A DNA stretch of 64,000 bases from Microbulbifer agarilyticus (lineage in GTDB: Bacteria > Pseudomonadota > Gammaproteobacteria > Pseudomonadales > Cellvibrionaceae). Position 1 is the first letter of the stretch. Every line of letters begins with the position of its first letter. Shown piece by piece: positions 1-8,200 of the stretch. Where the stretch lies: the NCBI RefSeq assembly GCF_020171345.1, contig NZ_JAIUZM010000001.1, positions 62,001-126,000 on the forward strand, given 5' to 3'. The notes beneath the pieces were generated by a model. It saw only the letters and a program-made list of their open reading frames with translations, ran no database searches and was not told the origin of the DNA. Both the position numbers and the translations under genes were made by a program.

Positions 1-272
1 GCGCCGTACTGCAATCCGCAGCGATTGCTCGCCACCCGGCCATATCGACCTAGCAAGTGATTGGCCCCAAAATGTGTGGGGGTACTCGTACTAAGACTAG
101 CAGCCCGCTAAAAAATTCTTTAACCAGAAACATTCAGTCAAAGATTCTTCACACCCAAAATGACCCGGTAGACCGCCCACTCAGCAGAGGCCGGGCATCC
201 TTATCAAAGTGGAACAAGCGCACATGTTAGCGTTTTTTCCATCTTTATGTGATTCACGGGAACAACAGGCAC
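1..272. other. no supported gene
   Basis: No open frame with a ribosome-binding site or a recognisable protein was seen here. The stretch lies downstream of the minus-strand peroxiredoxin gene and may hold the upstream region of a gene outside the window. Confidence 0.5.
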
Positions 273-300
273 AAAAAAACCGCCTGCCGGCGGTTTTTTT
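273..300 (-). terminator. intrinsic terminator, peroxiredoxin gene
   Basis: A GC-rich inverted repeat (CCGCC, TG, CCGGCGG core) is flanked by an A tract on one side and a T tract on the other, so it can work in both directions. It sits 40 bp past the stop of the peroxiredoxin gene. Confidence 0.85.
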
Positions 301-340
301 ACCGGGAGGGACAGTCATCCCTCCCCGCGCGAACAATGAC

Positions 341-943
341 TTACAGCTTGTCAGAGTTCTCGCTCAGGTAGGCAGCAACGCCAGACGGAGACGCGTCCAT
401 ACCCTTGTCACCTTCCTGCCAGCCAGCCGGACATACTTCGCCGTGCTCCTGGTGGAACGCCAGCGCGTCAACCATACGCAGCATTTCGTCTACGTTGCGG
501 CCCAGCGGCAGGTCGTTTACTACCTGGTGACGAACAACACCTTCTTCGTCGATCAGGAAGGAACCACGGAAAGCAACGCCAGCGTCCGCTTCCACGTCGT
601 ATGCCTGGCAGATTTCGTGCTTAACGTCAGCAACCAGCGCGTATTTAACCTGACCGATACCACCGTCGTTGATATCGGTGTTACGCCATGCGTTGTGAGA
701 GAACTGGGAATCGATGGAAACACCGATTACCTCAACACCGCGCTTCTTGAACTCTTCAAAGCGGTGGTCAAAGGCGATCAGCTCGGAAGGGCATACGAAG
801 GTGAAGTCCAGCGGGTAAAAGAAGATAACCGCTTTCTTACCCTTGATGGTTTCTGCCAGGTTGAACTCGTCAACGATTTCGCCGTTGCCCAGTACTGCAG
901 CCGCTGTGAAATCCGGAGCGGGCTTGCCTACTAATACAGCCAT
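341..943 (-). CDS. 2-Cys peroxiredoxin (AhpC/TSA family)
   Basis: A cytoplasmic thiol peroxidase expected to reduce hydrogen peroxide and organic hydroperoxides. The 200-residue protein has the peroxidatic cysteine in FVCPSE (C51) and the resolving cysteine in GEVCPAGW (C171), so it is a typical 2-Cys enzyme of usual length. The GGIG motif is present and the C-terminal tail is short. The ATG at 943 follows an AGGAGA-like Shine-Dalgarno on the minus strand. It is transcribed alone, ends at a clear terminator, and has an OxyR-like element about 80 bp upstream. No dedicated AhpF-type reductase is adjacent, so thioredoxin is the likely donor (inference). Confidence 0.95.
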   Translation of the reverse strand: MAVLVGKPAPDFTAAAVLGNGEIVDEFNLAETIKGKKAVIFFYPLDFTFVCPSELIAFDHRFEEFKKRGVEVIGVSIDSQFSHNAWRNTDINDGGIGQVKYALVADVKHEICQAYDVEADAGVAFRGSFLIDEEGVVRHQVVNDLPLGRNVDEMLRMVDALAFHQEHGEVCPAGWQEGDKGMDASPSGVAAYLSENSDKL

Positions 944-1005
944 GAGAATCTCCTCAGTGAGATAAATAATGGATTGTAGAAACGGTCACTTTATAACCAA
1001 TGACT

Positions 1006-1039
1006 ATAGAGTGACAAAAGATCGATAGGGGGCCGCTAT
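1006..1039. promoter_or_regulatory. partial OxyR-like site
   Basis: ATAG (1025-1028), seven bases, then CTAT (1036-1039) is half of the known OxyR pattern. A further ATAG lies at 1006-1009 but is three bases out of the expected phase. The location upstream of a peroxiredoxin gene makes OxyR control plausible. Confidence 0.4.
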
Positions 1040-1217
1040 GATACACAGGGGCTTATGGCAGTCCCATTAATTTTTTATATGGCGGCAATAGCAGACGCCA
1101 CCTGTCAGCCAGCAGCAAAACCACCCGCCCTCATCCGTTGACCGAGAAGCCATCAACCGACCATGCAGTTCATATAACAAGCAGCTAGAATAATGATTGA
1201 TCGATAGCAAAATCTTA

Positions 1218-1246
1218 TTGACACTTATTCTCATTAACAATAAGAT
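1218..1246 (+). promoter_or_regulatory. bfd promoter with Fur-like operator
   Basis: TTGACA (1218-1223) and TAAGAT (1241-1246) are separated by exactly 17 bp, a strong sigma-70 arrangement. The spacer and flanks (CTTATTCTCATTAACAATAAG, 1223-1243 region) are AT-rich and partly palindromic like a Fur box. Iron-responsive control of bfd is well established in other proteobacteria. Confidence 0.65.
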
Positions 1247-1291
1247 CTCTTTATCGATAAACAGTAGATCGAATTTGCACCAGGTTTCCCG

Positions 1292-1504
1292 ATGTACATT
1301 TGTATTTGTAAAGGCATCACCGACAGTCAGATTAAAGACGCGGTTCACGATGGTTCCACCTCCATCAAGGCCCTGCGCCGTCAGCTGGGCGTTTCCTCCC
1401 AATGTGGACGCTGTGCGGAACTGACCAAGGAAATCATCGACGAGACTATGTCTGCGGGCATGCCCGCCGACGTGAATGGCGCACTGTTCTACTCCGCCGG
1501 CTAA
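1292..1504 (+). CDS. bfd: bacterioferritin-associated ferredoxin Bfd
   Basis: A 70-residue [2Fe-2S] protein that in known systems passes electrons to bacterioferritin to release stored iron. The four cluster cysteines are visible as C4-x-C6 and C38-x2-C41, the defining Bfd spacing, and the length is normal. The ATG has only a weak AGG upstream. A near-consensus promoter with a Fur-like operator lies just upstream. Its expected partner, bacterioferritin, is encoded 5.4 kb away, past the Rieske operon, rather than next to it. Confidence 0.95.
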   Translation: MYICICKGITDSQIKDAVHDGSTSIKALRRQLGVSSQCGRCAELTKEIIDETMSAGMPADVNGALFYSAG

Positions 1505-1653
1505 TCGGCGGCACTCCGTTTCCCTCACGCGCGACGCGATATGTCGCGCGCCCTGCGCCCCCTTTGGGAAACATTCCTATTCCACCCCCCAGCGGCTTTT
1601 CCAATAAGCGCGCTTTATTATCGTTCTGCGTTGTCTCTTCTCTCACGTCAAAC

Positions 1654-2001
1654 CTAACTGACTTCCCCCTTCACCTGTTCGATTTCTCGATTCAGGAAAA
1701 AACCGACAATGGTGCGGATCGCAACCAGTGCGCCGAGAAACCACAGATCCTCCAGCGTGTGACTGACGACCGTGTGCAGCAAGTCAGAAATAATCAGCAG
1801 TTCCAGCGCAAACACCAGCTTGATACCAAGGTCACAGCGCGCCATCTGCAACGCAAACATACGTTCCGCATGCGAACCGGTTCTGGATGCGCGCAAGACT
1901 TCATAAACCGCGATCACAAAGCCCCACACCATAATCAATGAAGCGGTAGCTTCAATCACAAAGACAGCGCCCGCGAGAAAGGTATGGAAGTATTGCTCCA
2001 T
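1654..2001 (-). CDS. DUF1622 family membrane protein
   Basis: A 115-residue protein with three hydrophobic segments (about residues 8-32, 60-78 and 86-102), consistent with an inner-membrane protein. The central segment around LGIKLVFALELLIISD matches the pattern I associate with DUF1622. The function of that family is unknown to me. It starts 32 bp after the stop of the Rieske-ThDP gene on the same strand, so it may be the last gene of that operon. Confidence 0.75.
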   Translation of the reverse strand: MEQYFHTFLAGAVFVIEATASLIMVWGFVIAVYEVLRASRTGSHAERMFALQMARCDLGIKLVFALELLIISDLLHTVVSHTLEDLWFLGALVAIRTIVGFFLNREIEQVKGEVS

Positions 2002-2033
2002 AAGGTCGCTACCCTTGATATTTCATGAGGTGA

Positions 2034-4022
2034 TTAAACCAGGTTCGCATCGGTGATCACTTCGACCAATGCGGGCCCCGGATGCTGCAGCGCCTTCTCA
2101 AACGCTATCGGGAATTCGCTCGCCTCGGTCACCCTGAATCCCTGTGCACCACATAACTTGGCGAAGGCTGCAAAATTGGGATTGTGTAAATCGGTCTCCC
2201 ACACCGGCCACTCACCGGCCCGCTGCTCCTTGGAGATCTTGCCGAGTTCCGAGTTATTCAGCAGAACATGGGTAATGTCCATGTTGTATTTCACCGCCGT
2301 GGTGAAATCCCCCAGGTACTGCCCGAAGCCACCATCACCGCTAATCGACACCACTTTCCGTCCGCGATATTCCCCCGCTTCTTGGGTCGCGGCCCAGGCC
2401 CCCATCGCCGCCGCAAATGCAAAGCCAATGGAGCCCAGATAACCCGACATCAGTACCCGCTGGCCCTTGCTCTCAAAATAGCGGCCAAATGAATAGGTGT
2501 TGTTGCCCACATCCACGGCAATCACCGCATCCTCCGGTACCAGTTCCCCGAGCCAGTGGAAAATCACCGCGGAATTCAGTCCCTTGCCCCGGTCATCCTG
2601 CACGCGGCTCTCTTTTTCCTCTCGCCAGATATGCCAACGCTGAGCAAGCTCTTGCCGTTGATCGACGGTATCCGGCGTGTCCGGCAACTTGCCGAGCACC
2701 AGCTGCGCGGTGCGACCAATATCGCCCCAGACCGGGAGGGTAACCTTGTGAAACTTCCCCAGTGCCATGCGATCAAAGTCCACCTGAATTATCGGCTTTA
2801 CCGGGGTAATCCCTGTGTGATTGGAAAAAGAAGATCCGAAGGCAAGAATCAAATCGCACTTGTTCATAAACCAGCTGGCAACCGGCGTGCCGGAACGGCC
2901 GAGTACGCCCGCGGCCAGAGGATGCTGATCGGGAATCTGCCCCTTTGCCTTAAAGGTCGTCAGTACCGGCGCATTCAGTTTTTCTGCCAGGGCGATGACT
3001 TTGGACATGCCCTCGAGCGCACCATACCCTGCGATAATAATCGGGCGCTTGGCGGCCTCAATTTGGCTGACCATCTCCTGCACCACTCCCGCATCGGGTG
3101 CGATGCGTGCGGCTGCCACGCGCCCCTCGGGCCCGTCGGTCGGCTTGGCATCGCCAGCAGGCAGGGTCTGTACATCATTCGGGAAAATCAAATGCGCCAC
3201 ATCGCGCTCGACTATCGCATTCTTGCAGGCCAGGTTCATCAACTCGGCAAAGCGCGACGTATGCAACACGGTCTGGCTGTAGTGGGCTACCGGCGCAAAC
3301 GCGGCGGTGAGATCAATGTCCTGGAAAGCACCCGGACCAAACACCTGCACATCCACTTGCCCGGTCAGCGCCAGCACCGGCGCGCGGTCCACCTTGGCAT
3401 CCCACAATCCGGTGACCATATTCGTCGCACCCGGCCCGGCAATTGAAAGACAGGCGGCGGGCTTACCTGTCAGTTTGCTGTAGCCCGAGCAGGCGAAGGC
3501 GGCAGCACCTTCATGGCGAACGCCGTAGTAATTCAACCGGCCCTCTTTAGCCTCCAGCCGCAATGCATCGGCAAGGCCCAGATTCGAATGCCCCACAATG
3601 CCGAAGACACTGCGAACCCCCCAATTTGTCATGGTGCGGGCCATCACGTCTGCTGCCGTCGCTTCCCGCGCCGGCTCAGCTTCCAGCCCGATGTAAACCT
3701 CACCATCACGCACGTCGACCGGGAACAAGCGCTGTCCGGAATCCTCATGCCCGCCCGGTGAGCGACCGGTTTTTGGATCAAAATCCCAACCGTGCCAGGG
3801 ACAACGCAGCCAGCACTGGCCGTCCTCGCCCACTTCGATGGAGCCCTCCCCGAGTGGCCCGCCCTGATGCGGGCAGCGATTGTCCATCGCGGTAAATTCA
3901 CCATCGATATTAGTTAATGCCATCGAGTGCGTGCCGGCAGTCACCGTCTTCACGCGGCCTGGCGGCAATTCATTTACTGCCGCGACTCGCACCCATTCCA
4001 GTGATTCAATGCTGTCCGTCAT
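2034..4022 (-). CDS. Rieske-ThDP enzyme fusion protein
   Basis: A 662-residue fusion. Residues about 10-112 form a Rieske-type ferredoxin domain with C-P-H and C-P-W-H ligand pairs. Residues about 122-650 form a complete thiamine-diphosphate enzyme of the pyruvate oxidase/acetolactate synthase type: catalytic-Glu region RHEGAAAFACSGYSKLTG, a central domain, and the Mg-ThDP motif GDG...NN (GDGGFGQYLGDF to LLNN). ThDP oxidases normally use FAD or a quinone; a fused Rieske cluster suggests electrons leave the ThDP adduct through the iron-sulfur centre (inference). The substrate, probably a 2-oxo acid, cannot be read from sequence. It starts 5 bp after the DUF5996 gene, so the genes are probably cotranscribed. 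Confidence 0.88.
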   Translation of the reverse strand: MTDSIESLEWVRVAAVNELPPGRVKTVTAGTHSMALTNIDGEFTAMDNRCPHQGGPLGEGSIEVGEDGQCWLRCPWHGWDFDPKTGRSPGGHEDSGQRLFPVDVRDGEVYIGLEAEPAREATAADVMARTMTNWGVRSVFGIVGHSNLGLADALRLEAKEGRLNYYGVRHEGAAAFACSGYSKLTGKPAACLSIAGPGATNMVTGLWDAKVDRAPVLALTGQVDVQVFGPGAFQDIDLTAAFAPVAHYSQTVLHTSRFAELMNLACKNAIVERDVAHLIFPNDVQTLPAGDAKPTDGPEGRVAAARIAPDAGVVQEMVSQIEAAKRPIIIAGYGALEGMSKVIALAEKLNAPVLTTFKAKGQIPDQHPLAAGVLGRSGTPVASWFMNKCDLILAFGSSFSNHTGITPVKPIIQVDFDRMALGKFHKVTLPVWGDIGRTAQLVLGKLPDTPDTVDQRQELAQRWHIWREEKESRVQDDRGKGLNSAVIFHWLGELVPEDAVIAVDVGNNTYSFGRYFESKGQRVLMSGYLGSIGFAFAAAMGAWAATQEAGEYRGRKVVSISGDGGFGQYLGDFTTAVKYNMDITHVLLNNSELGKISKEQRAGEWPVWETDLHNPNFAAFAKLCGAQGFRVTEASEFPIAFEKALQHPGPALVEVITDANLV

Positions 4023-4027
4023 TTCCG

Positions 4028-4897
4028 CTAACTTCCTGTATTGTTCAGGAGTCCCTGTTCACGTCCGGCGTCGAGCATTTGCTGCCAGTAGGCGCGCAGT
4101 AACTCTGCGGGATTCTCTACGGCAATAGCATCCCGGTAGCGAAGCACCGCACCACTAAAGCCTTCACTGTTCCAGTAAGCGCCACCGGCCAATGGCAGGT
4201 GTGGAAAACGCTCAGGCTGGGGATAAGCGGTAACAAAAAAGTAGGGCTCCGGTATACCGGTATCACCAAAGCTGAAACCAAAATTCAGCTGCTTATCGGA
4301 GTACTCTTCATCCGCAGGATCCTGCCCCGCTACCTTGTCTTCACCAAGCACCAGCATGGCCAGGTCGAAGTGCCCCGGCCACAGATTGATCGGGCTGGTT
4401 TCTTCAAGGATCCCGGACTGGAAATCGGCAAGCGCGGCGACGATTTCCCGCCACGCCTGGGCGAGGTCAGCGGCGACTTGTGCAGAGTAACCGGAGCGCA
4501 CAACCCCATCTGCCGCGCCATGGCTTCCAGCACTGTTTTCTCCGGGGACATAGTCCGCGCCTACGCCCCCGCCAAGGAGAAAAGCCTGTAGCGCGTCGGC
4601 CAGTTGATCTGCCGTCTGGCTTCCCAGCGGTTCACTGAAACGTTCGCCGTTGGCGATTGCGGCATGAACACGATTGCCCGCCAGATCCAGTTCCAGCGCA
4701 AAGTGCACACCATCCGCGTGCAGCGGACCGGTCGCCACACCGCCCAGCGAGGGCGAGAGACACAGGTTCCACCAGTGTTTGCGACGCGGGCGACATGTTC
4801 GAATCCATCCGCCGAGTACCTGCGCATAGGCGTGGCAGGCATCACGGGTATCGGCAATCACGGCCGGTTGCAGAGATGGGAAATTGTGTGTGGACAC
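4028..4897 (-). CDS. DUF5996 family protein
   Basis: A 289-residue soluble protein with no signal peptide or membrane segment. The WWNLCLSPSLGGVATGPL stretch near the N-terminus, the SPINLWPGHFDLAML core and the YFFVTAYPQPE segment match the pattern I associate with DUF5996. No catalytic function is known to me. It is wedged between two Rieske fusion genes with gaps of 3 and 5 bp, so it is almost certainly translated with them and may be an accessory or substrate-handling partner (inference). Confidence 0.75.
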   Translation of the reverse strand: MSTHNFPSLQPAVIADTRDACHAYAQVLGGWIRTCRPRRKHWWNLCLSPSLGGVATGPLHADGVHFALELDLAGNRVHAAIANGERFSEPLGSQTADQLADALQAFLLGGGVGADYVPGENSAGSHGAADGVVRSGYSAQVAADLAQAWREIVAALADFQSGILEETSPINLWPGHFDLAMLVLGEDKVAGQDPADEEYSDKQLNFGFSFGDTGIPEPYFFVTAYPQPERFPHLPLAGGAYWNSEGFSGAVLRYRDAIAVENPAELLRAYWQQMLDAGREQGLLNNTGS

Positions 4898-4900
4898 AAT

Positions 4901-6523
4901 TTACTCCTGAATTATCGGGGCCACACCGCCGTATTCGATGCCGGTCAGCTGCGCCATATCGGTTTTGTACGTGGTGAGGTCATCGATGGAGAAGTCACGC
5001 AGGTGGCGGTGACCCGCGGCTCGAGCCAACACCTGCATCAGGTGCACGGCAGACGTAAAGTATCGGGTCAGACGCGCCGCGGCCTCATCCACCGGCAAGC
5101 GCGCGCGCAAGTGCGGTTTTTGCGTGGCGATGCCGACCGGGCAATTGTTGGTATGACAGGCTCGCATGCCCAAACAGCCAATGGCCTGAATCGCAGCGTT
5201 GGAGACGGCAATACCATCCGCACCCAGCGCCAGCGCCTTGGCAAAGTCTGCGGGGCGGCGCAAGCCACCGGTAATAATCAGGGTCACATCGTCTGCACCA
5301 CAGCGATCCAGATGACGCCGCGCCCTGGCCAGGGCGGGAATCGTCGGTACAGAAATATTATGTTTAAAAATCACCGGGGCAGCCCCGGTGCCACCGCCGC
5401 GCCCATCCAGAATGATGTAGTCCACACCAACTTCCAGCGCGGCATCAATATCCTTTTCAATTTTTTGTGCCGAGAGTTTGAAACCCACCGGAATGCCACC
5501 GGTTTTCTCACGCACTTCTTGTGCAAAATCCTGGAACTGGGCAAGGCTGGTCCACTCTGGAAAGCGCGCAGGAGAAACCGCTGGTTCACCTTCCTCAAGG
5601 CCACGCACCGAGGCAATTTTTCCACGGACTTTGTCACCGGGCAGATGCCCACCGGTGCCGGTTTTTGCCCCCTGCCCACCCTTGAAGTGGAACGCCTGGG
5701 TTTTCTTTACCTTGTCCCAGGAAAATCCGAAGCGCGCCGATGCCAGCTCATAGAAGTAGCGGGAGTTCGCCGCCTGCTCCTCCGGCAGCATCCCCCCCTC
5801 ACCGGAGCAGATACCGGTACCGGCGGCCTCGGCCCCTGTCGACAGCGCTACTTTGGCTTCTTCCGATAGCGCACCGAAACTCATGTCAGATACAAACAGC
5901 GGGATCTCCAGGCGCAGCGGCTTCTTCGCCCGAGGCCCGATCACCAGATCGGTCGCTACCGGTTCATCATCCAGCAAGGGCATTTTGTGCAGCTGGGAAA
6001 CCACAAACTGAATATCTTCCCATTGGGGCAGAAGGTCCCGGGAGACGCCCATCGCCTCCATCGGGCCATGGTGTCCGAGCTTTGCCAGCCCATCGTTCGC
6101 CAGCTGCCGGATGTACCCCACGTAGGGCTCATCCGTCGTACCAGTAAAATCCTGATAGGCCCCTTGGTACTCCTCGCGCTTATAGGGTTGGGGATGGGTT
6201 TGCGCCCACTCGGCAATCTCGTCCTCGTCCACAAAGACCTTGCTGCCTTCGCGCCAGGCGGTGAATTTTTTTAGCTTTTCTTCGTTGTGGTACTCACTGA
6301 TACCCGAATCGAGCCGATAGTCCCACCCATGCAGGCCGCAAATCAGGTTCTGCCCTTTGACACACCCGTCGGACAACAGGGCCCCACGATGCAGGCAACG
6401 ACCATAGAAAACATTAACGTCATCCGCGACGCGAATCACCACCAGATCGACACCTGCCACCAGGGCATGGGCCGGTTGACGATCTTCAAGCTCATTCCAT
6501 GTTTTTATGGCGGTCTTGCGCAT
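4901..6523 (-). CDS. Rieske-FMN glutamate synthase-like fusion protein
   Basis: A 540-residue fusion. Residues 1-105 are a Rieske-type domain with C-L-H and C-G-L-H ligand pairs. Residues about 150-500 resemble the FMN-binding synthase domain of glutamate synthase, with FVSDMSFGALSEEAK, GGQGAKTGTGG, DGRGGGTGAAP and the 3Fe-4S cysteine cluster CLGMRACHTNNCPVGIAT. The glutaminase domain of bacterial GltB is absent, as in stand-alone GltS-like enzymes. The real substrate is uncertain: the enzyme may be an FMN oxidoreductase fed or drained by its own Rieske centre. It appears to be the first gene of the operon with the DUF5996 and Rieske-ThDP genes. The ribosome-binding site at this ATG is weak. 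Confidence 0.88.
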   Translation of the reverse strand: MRKTAIKTWNELEDRQPAHALVAGVDLVVIRVADDVNVFYGRCLHRGALLSDGCVKGQNLICGLHGWDYRLDSGISEYHNEEKLKKFTAWREGSKVFVDEDEIAEWAQTHPQPYKREEYQGAYQDFTGTTDEPYVGYIRQLANDGLAKLGHHGPMEAMGVSRDLLPQWEDIQFVVSQLHKMPLLDDEPVATDLVIGPRAKKPLRLEIPLFVSDMSFGALSEEAKVALSTGAEAAGTGICSGEGGMLPEEQAANSRYFYELASARFGFSWDKVKKTQAFHFKGGQGAKTGTGGHLPGDKVRGKIASVRGLEEGEPAVSPARFPEWTSLAQFQDFAQEVREKTGGIPVGFKLSAQKIEKDIDAALEVGVDYIILDGRGGGTGAAPVIFKHNISVPTIPALARARRHLDRCGADDVTLIITGGLRRPADFAKALALGADGIAVSNAAIQAIGCLGMRACHTNNCPVGIATQKPHLRARLPVDEAAARLTRYFTSAVHLMQVLARAAGHRHLRDFSIDDLTTYKTDMAQLTGIEYGGVAPIIQE

Positions 6524-6798
6524 CTGCGGGCACTCGTTGCTGTCCTTGCTCAGGCGTCAAAAGACACACCTGAAAGATGGTTCGTGGCGGGGGAAAATAA
6601 AATTACTGTAGTGTAGTCGATACCCTCGCACGGACTCGCAGTAGGCAGATGCCGCTGATATTAAGTAGGAATCGTTTTCGTTTACCTTTACGGCTAAATT
6701 TGCTTTTAAGCCTTTATATATAGTCCCTGCGTAATTTCGCACTCAGCCTTGACTTGCCGCATTCTGCCCATCAAACTCGACCGCAATTCGCTCGGGGT
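6524..6798. other. intergenic region, no supported gene
   Basis: This divergent region must hold the promoters of the Rieske operon (leftward) and bfr (rightward). It is AT-rich around 6660-6730. No convincing small gene was seen. Confidence 0.5.
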
Positions 6799-6818
6799 TC
6801 AATGATTTTTATCAATCC
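6799..6818 (+). promoter_or_regulatory. Fur-like inverted repeat upstream of bfr
   Basis: AATGAT (6801-6806), four T, then ATCAAT (6811-6816) form a near inverted repeat (5 of 6 pairs) resembling half of a Fur box. It lies 115 bp upstream of bfr. Tentative. Confidence 0.3.
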
Positions 6819-6930
6819 GGCACCTCGAGCGGAAATCGGGACAATAAAATTGAGTGAGGGCTTCCCTGCCCCAAGTAAACGAGTTATCGCTTGAACAGGA
6901 AGCCGCAGGAAACAACATGGAGCTAACGCA

Positions 6931-7413
6931 ATGAAAGGCGATCCAAAAGTCATCGAACACCTGAACAAAGCTCTCGGCAACGAGCTGATTGCGATCAATC
7001 AGTATTTCCTGCATTCCCGCATGTTCAAAGACTGGGGTCTGAAAGAGCTGGCGGATAAGGAATATCACGAATCCATCGACGAGATGAAACACGCCGACTG
7101 GCTGATCGAGCGGATTCTCTTCCTTGAAGGCATCCCCAACCTGCAACACCTGGGCAAACTGCTCATCGGTGAAAACACTGAAGAGATGCTGAAGTGTGAC
7201 CTGCAGCTGGAGAAAAAAGCGATTCCAGATTTGCGTGACGGTATCGCCTACTGCGAGTCCATTCGTGACTACGGCAGCCGCGAATTGCTGCAACGCATCC
7301 TCGACTCTGAGGAAGAGCATGTGGACTGGCTGGAAACCCAGCTGAGCCTGATCGACAAGGTCGGCCTGCAAAACTACCTGCAGACTCAGATGGAAAAAGC
7401 TTCCGACGAATAA
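6931..7413 (+). CDS. bfr: bacterioferritin
   Basis: Iron-storage protein forming a 24-mer with haem between subunits. The 160-residue sequence keeps the whole ferroxidase set: E18, E51, H54, E94, E127 and H130. The haem-ligand methionine M52 is also present in DEMKHAD, so this is a haem-type Bfr and not a bare ferritin. The length is normal. A GGAG Shine-Dalgarno at 6914-6917 lies about 13 bp before the ATG. The gene ends at a bidirectional terminator shared with grxD. Its functional partner Bfd is encoded at 1292-1504. Confidence 0.97.
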   Translation: MKGDPKVIEHLNKALGNELIAINQYFLHSRMFKDWGLKELADKEYHESIDEMKHADWLIERILFLEGIPNLQHLGKLLIGENTEEMLKCDLQLEKKAIPDLRDGIAYCESIRDYGSRELLQRILDSEEEHVDWLETQLSLIDKVGLQNYLQTQMEKASDE

Positions 7414-7502
7414 GCGTCGCTGCGCGGTTGCTGCCTACTAGTTAGTAGCTACTAGGTACGGCCTGCTAGAGAGCACCGCGCCATTCCGATGTTTGCAGAC
7501 AT

Positions 7503-7534
7503 AAAAAAACCGCGGTCAATGCCGCGGTTTTTTT
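7503..7534. terminator. bidirectional terminator between bfr and grxD
   Basis: A seven-base A tract, a CCGCGG/CCGCGG stem with a short loop, and a seven-base T tract form a symmetric terminator that can serve both converging genes. Just upstream (7434-7470) is an unusual CTAG-rich stretch. Confidence 0.9.
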
Positions 7535-7561
7535 ATGGGCCGTATGAACGGAAAAGTGCAA

Positions 7562-7894
7562 TCACTCGCCCTGTTCGGCGCTGCCTGCGGCCTCTTCAAT
7601 CAACGTCTTGAGCTCGCCGCTTTCATGCATTTCCATGATGATGTCGCAGCCGCCCACCAGCTCCTGCTTAACCCACAGCTGCGGGAAAGTCGGCCAGTTG
7701 GCGTACTTCGGCAGTTCCTGGCGGATATCCGGATTCGCCAAAATATCCACATAGGCAAAACGCTGGCCACACGCCATGATCGCCTGGGAAGCGCGCATAG
7801 AGAAGCCGCACTGTGGCGCATTGGGGCTGCCCTTCATATAAAGCAGGATGTCGTTATCGGAGATCTGCTTTTTGATATTTTCCAGAGTATCCAT
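7562..7894 (-). CDS. grxD: monothiol glutaredoxin, Grx4/GrxD type
   Basis: A 110-residue CGFS-type glutaredoxin, known to carry and deliver [2Fe-2S] clusters with glutathione and BolA partners. The active cysteine is C29 in the motif Q-C-G-F-S, followed by the conserved WPTFPQLWV and GGCDIIMEM segments. The open frame extends 14 codons further upstream, but those residues are atypical and the ATG at 7894 gives the usual N-terminus. It fits the iron theme of its neighbours bfr and bfd. Confidence 0.95.
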   Translation of the reverse strand: MDTLENIKKQISDNDILLYMKGSPNAPQCGFSMRASQAIMACGQRFAYVDILANPDIRQELPKYANWPTFPQLWVKQELVGGCDIIMEMHESGELKTLIEEAAGSAEQGE

Positions 7895-8087
7895 AGTGGA
7901 AGCTAACCTCGGCTGAAAAGTCGGTTGGAAATACAAGTGACTGCGAGTGACCGCGGCTCCTGCGGTGTCGATCCGTCAACGAAAGCGCGCATTGTACCCG
8001 ATTCCGATTCGATTCCCATCCGCGGCCTGCGGGAGGCCATAGGCCTCTGTTACCGGGCTCCCGCTGTGCTAGTATTGCCGGTTTCCC

Positions 8088-8138
8088 GGGAAAATTGCGG
8101 TCAGAAAACGCAAAAGGCGCATTTTCTGCGGTTTTCCC
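8088..8138 (+). promoter_or_regulatory. long imperfect stem-loop in argD leader
   Basis: GGGAAAA (8088-8094) can pair with TTTTCCC (8132-8138), CAGAAAA (8102-8108) with TTTTCTG (8122-8128), and CGC with GCG at the tip around an AAAAG loop. It lies about 60 bp before the argD start. No T tract follows, so it is not a plain terminator; a leader control element or simple symmetry are both possible. Confidence 0.45.
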
Positions 8139-8200
8139 ATTGTTCGGGGCCGGCGGATACCGGCCCACGCTTTGAGACCCACCCACAGAGGAGATATACG

